Assembly (NCBI GenBank): GCA_964537715.1
Contig: CAZIAH010000154.1
Coordinates: 1 to 7,445 of the forward strand
Direction: 5' to 3'
Origin: CAZTZL01 sp964537715
GTDB taxonomy: Bacteria; Zhuqueibacterota; QNDG01; DSAB01
DNA: 7,445 nt
Made by a program: the position numbers and the translations under genes. A model generated the notes under the pieces. It searched no databases, was not told the DNA's origin, and saw only the letters and a list, made by a program, of their open reading frames with translations. Each line of letters opens with the position of its first letter. Positions within the stretch are counted from its first letter, which is position 1. Positions 5,973 to 7,445 of this stretch are shown piece by piece.

Positions 5973-6845
5973 ATGATAAAAATTGCCATAGCCAGCGGAA
6001 AAGGGGGAACCGGAAAGACGACGGTTGCTACCAATCTCGCCAGATCGGTTGCGGACCGATCCATGACATTGATTGACTGCGACGTGGAAGAGCCGAATGC
6101 CCATCTGTTTTTGAATCCGGACACTGAACACATGAGGCCGGTCTCTCTATTCATCCCCGATGTGGATCTTGAAAAATGTACGGGCTGCGGCAAATGTTCG
6201 GACCTCTGTCAGTTCGGAGCGATCGTGACGATCAAAAACAAAGTGCTCGTCTTTCCCGAACTCTGCCACGCCTGTCTCGGCTGTCAGCGCATCTGCCCGG
6301 AGAATGCAATCCGAGACGGTAAAAAAAAGATCGGAACGATTTCAAACGGCCTGTCAGAGGATGTGCACTGCTTCTGGGGTACTTTGGAAATCGGCGAAGC
6401 CATGGCACCCCCTTTGATCAAATCGGTCAAAACTAAGGCATTCAAACAGGCTGCTTCGGATCTTGTGATCATAGACGCACCACCGGGTACGTCATGTCCG
6501 GTGATAGAAGCAGTTCGGGATGCGGATTTTATTATTCTGGTCACGGAACCCACACCGTTCGGCCTGCACGATCTGAAGCTGGCCGTGGAAATGGTTCGGG
6601 TGATCGGTTTTCCTTTTGGTGTGATCGTGAACCGCTCCACCATCGGGAACCGGGAAGTGTGGCGCTACTGCGAGCAGGAGAAAATTCCTGTGCTTCTCGA
6701 AATTCCCGATGACCGTGAAATCGCCGAAGCCTATTCGAGAGGTACAATGATGATCGATGTCAAAAATGAATATAAAGAAAAATTTGTTCGACTGGCAGAC
6801 AGGATTGAACAATCCGTGAATTCGAAATCCGGAGTGGCGGCGTGA
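5973..6845 (+). CDS. MinD/Mrp-type P-loop ATPase with inserted 2[4Fe-4S] ferredoxin domain (first of pair)
   Basis: A 290-residue cytoplasmic ATPase of the MinD/ParA/Mrp superfamily. The deviant Walker A motif is KGGTGKTT (10-17) with signature Lys10 and Lys15, followed by IDCDVEEPN (34-42). An inserted bacterial-type ferredoxin has Cys69/72/75/79 and Cys98/101/104/108, enough for two [4Fe-4S] clusters. The ATPase then resumes with LEIGEAMAPPLIK, Walker B-like LVIIDAPPGTSCPV (164-177) and VTEPTPFGLHDLKLA. Related proteins are encoded beside NifX/ORP-type metal-cluster proteins, for example the orange-protein genes of Desulfovibrio, and are thought to assist metal-cluster assembly or a division-linked complex. 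The ATG at 5973 puts the P-loop at the expected position, although the nearest AGG is 12 bases away. It overlaps the next gene by four bases (GTGA). Family is certain; the exact substrate is not. Confidence 0.95.
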   Translation: MIKIAIASGKGGTGKTTVATNLARSVADRSMTLIDCDVEEPNAHLFLNPDTEHMRPVSLFIPDVDLEKCTGCGKCSDLCQFGAIVTIKNKVLVFPELCHACLGCQRICPENAIRDGKKKIGTISNGLSEDVHCFWGTLEIGEAMAPPLIKSVKTKAFKQAASDLVIIDAPPGTSCPVIEAVRDADFIILVTEPTPFGLHDLKLAVEMVRVIGFPFGVIVNRSTIGNREVWRYCEQEKIPVLLEIPDDREIAEAYSRGTMMIDVKNEYKEKFVRLADRIEQSVNSKSGVAA

Positions 6846-7445
6846 AAGAGATCGTGATCATCAGCGGCAAAGGCGGAACCGGAAAAACCACCATCACGGC
6901 GGCGCTGGCCTCTCTCTGGAAAAACAAGGTGATCGCGGATTGCGATGTGGACGCGGCGGACCTGCATCTGATCCTCCATCCCGACATTGTACAGAAACAG
7001 GATTTTTTCAGCGGCAAAGAACCGGTCATCGATTTTGACAAATGCACGCAGTGCGGGAAATGCCGGGAAGTCTGCGTTTACGATGCCATCGCATCCGACT
7101 TCACGATTTCACGTTCGGATTGCGAAGGATGCGGCGTTTGTTTTCATTTTTGTCCCGTTCATGCCATCGAATTGAAAAATCGCCATTGCGGAGAATGGGT
7201 TTTCTCGGAAACACGCTTCGGGCCGATGGTTCACGCCCGGCTCGGCATCGCGGAAGAAAATTCCGGAAAACTCGTGGCTTTGATCCGGAAACAGGCGAAA
7301 GCAACAGCAGAAAACAGAAATTGTGACACCATTTTGATCGACGGATCACCGGGTATCGGCTGTCCGGTGATCAGTTCCATCACCGGCGCTTCGTTCGTGA
7401 TCGTGGTGACCGAGCCGACGGTTTCGGGAATGCACGACCTGAACC
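6842..7445 (+). CDS. MinD/Mrp-type ferredoxin-ATPase (second of pair, runs off right edge)
   Basis: This is a paralogue of the preceding gene, with 201 codons visible of an expected 285-290 or so. Walker A is KGGTGKTT (10-17) and IADCDVDAADLHL follows at 31-43. The ferredoxin insert has Cys68/71/74/78 and Cys94/97/100/104. The signature RFGPMVHARLGIAEENSGKL (125-144) is present, along with Walker B-like ILIDGSPGIGCPV (164-176) and TEPTVSGMHDLN at the edge. This 'VHARLGIAEENSGKL' version and the 'LEIGEAMAPPLIK' version of the upstream gene are the two standard partners of such tandems, so the products probably act as a heterodimer. The start is GTG at 6842, within the GTGA overlap, with GGAG (6831-6834) 7 bases upstream, so translation is coupled. 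The reading frame is intact to the window end. NifX/ORP-like or small metal-binding proteins are expected next. Confidence 0.95.
   Translation, partial: MKEIVIISGKGGTGKTTITAALASLWKNKVIADCDVDAADLHLILHPDIVQKQDFFSGKEPVIDFDKCTQCGKCREVCVYDAIASDFTISRSDCEGCGVCFHFCPVHAIELKNRHCGEWVFSETRFGPMVHARLGIAEENSGKLVALIRKQAKATAENRNCDTILIDGSPGIGCPVISSITGASFVIVVTEPTVSGMHDLN

Overview
The window looks like a chromosomal segment from a member of the FCB group or a neighbouring candidate phylum (KSB1, Calditrichota, Marinimicrobia or Zixibacteria type) rather than a proteobacterium or firmicute. The main evidence is a secreted protein that combines a Bacteroidetes/Ignavibacteria-style 'LPV-LSSF' beta-sandwich module with a C-terminal 'NAWPNPFNP' FlgD-like / type IX secretion sorting domain. 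The ligA sequence fits the same group. Presence of tandem ferredoxin-MinD ATPases suggests an anaerobic or iron-sulfur-rich lifestyle. All of this is inference from protein style; there is no rRNA or tRNA in the window.

Layout. (1) 1-1265, minus strand: the first 421 codons of ligA, NAD-dependent DNA ligase, running off the left edge inside the zinc finger. (2) 1266-1698: an AT-rich divergent intergenic region with a ligA -10 candidate on the minus strand and a near-consensus sigma-70 promoter on the plus strand. (3) 1699-3280: a two-gene overlapping unit, a stand-alone ComEC-type metallo-beta-lactamase-fold hydrolase followed by a four-helix membrane protein of unknown family. It is AT-richer than both flanks and is the best candidate for an undescribed system. 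(4) 3373-3948: a cysteine-rich DUF3795 protein, preceded by a GC-rich hairpin and possibly translationally coupled through an in-frame upstream start at 3277. (5) 3955-3995: a decayed fragment of a sorting-domain gene, 31/37 identical to the 3' end of the next gene. (6) 4118-5713: a secreted choice-of-anchor / sorting-domain protein, followed by a strong hairpin. (7) 5897-7445: a promoter with a perfect 14-bp palindrome at the expected transcription start, then two overlapping genes for MinD/Mrp-type P-loop ATPases with inserted 2[4Fe-4S] ferredoxin domains. The second runs off the right edge.

How the parts work together. Housekeeping ligA and the ATPase operon bracket an accessory stretch (about 1300-4100) of different base composition. 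This stretch carries a nuclease-like soluble enzyme coupled to a membrane partner, a metal-binding-type cysteine protein and a gene relic, which is typical of a variable or defence-type locus. The tandem ATPases are the kind that accompany NifX/ORP-type metal-cluster proteins; those partners would be expected to the right of the window.
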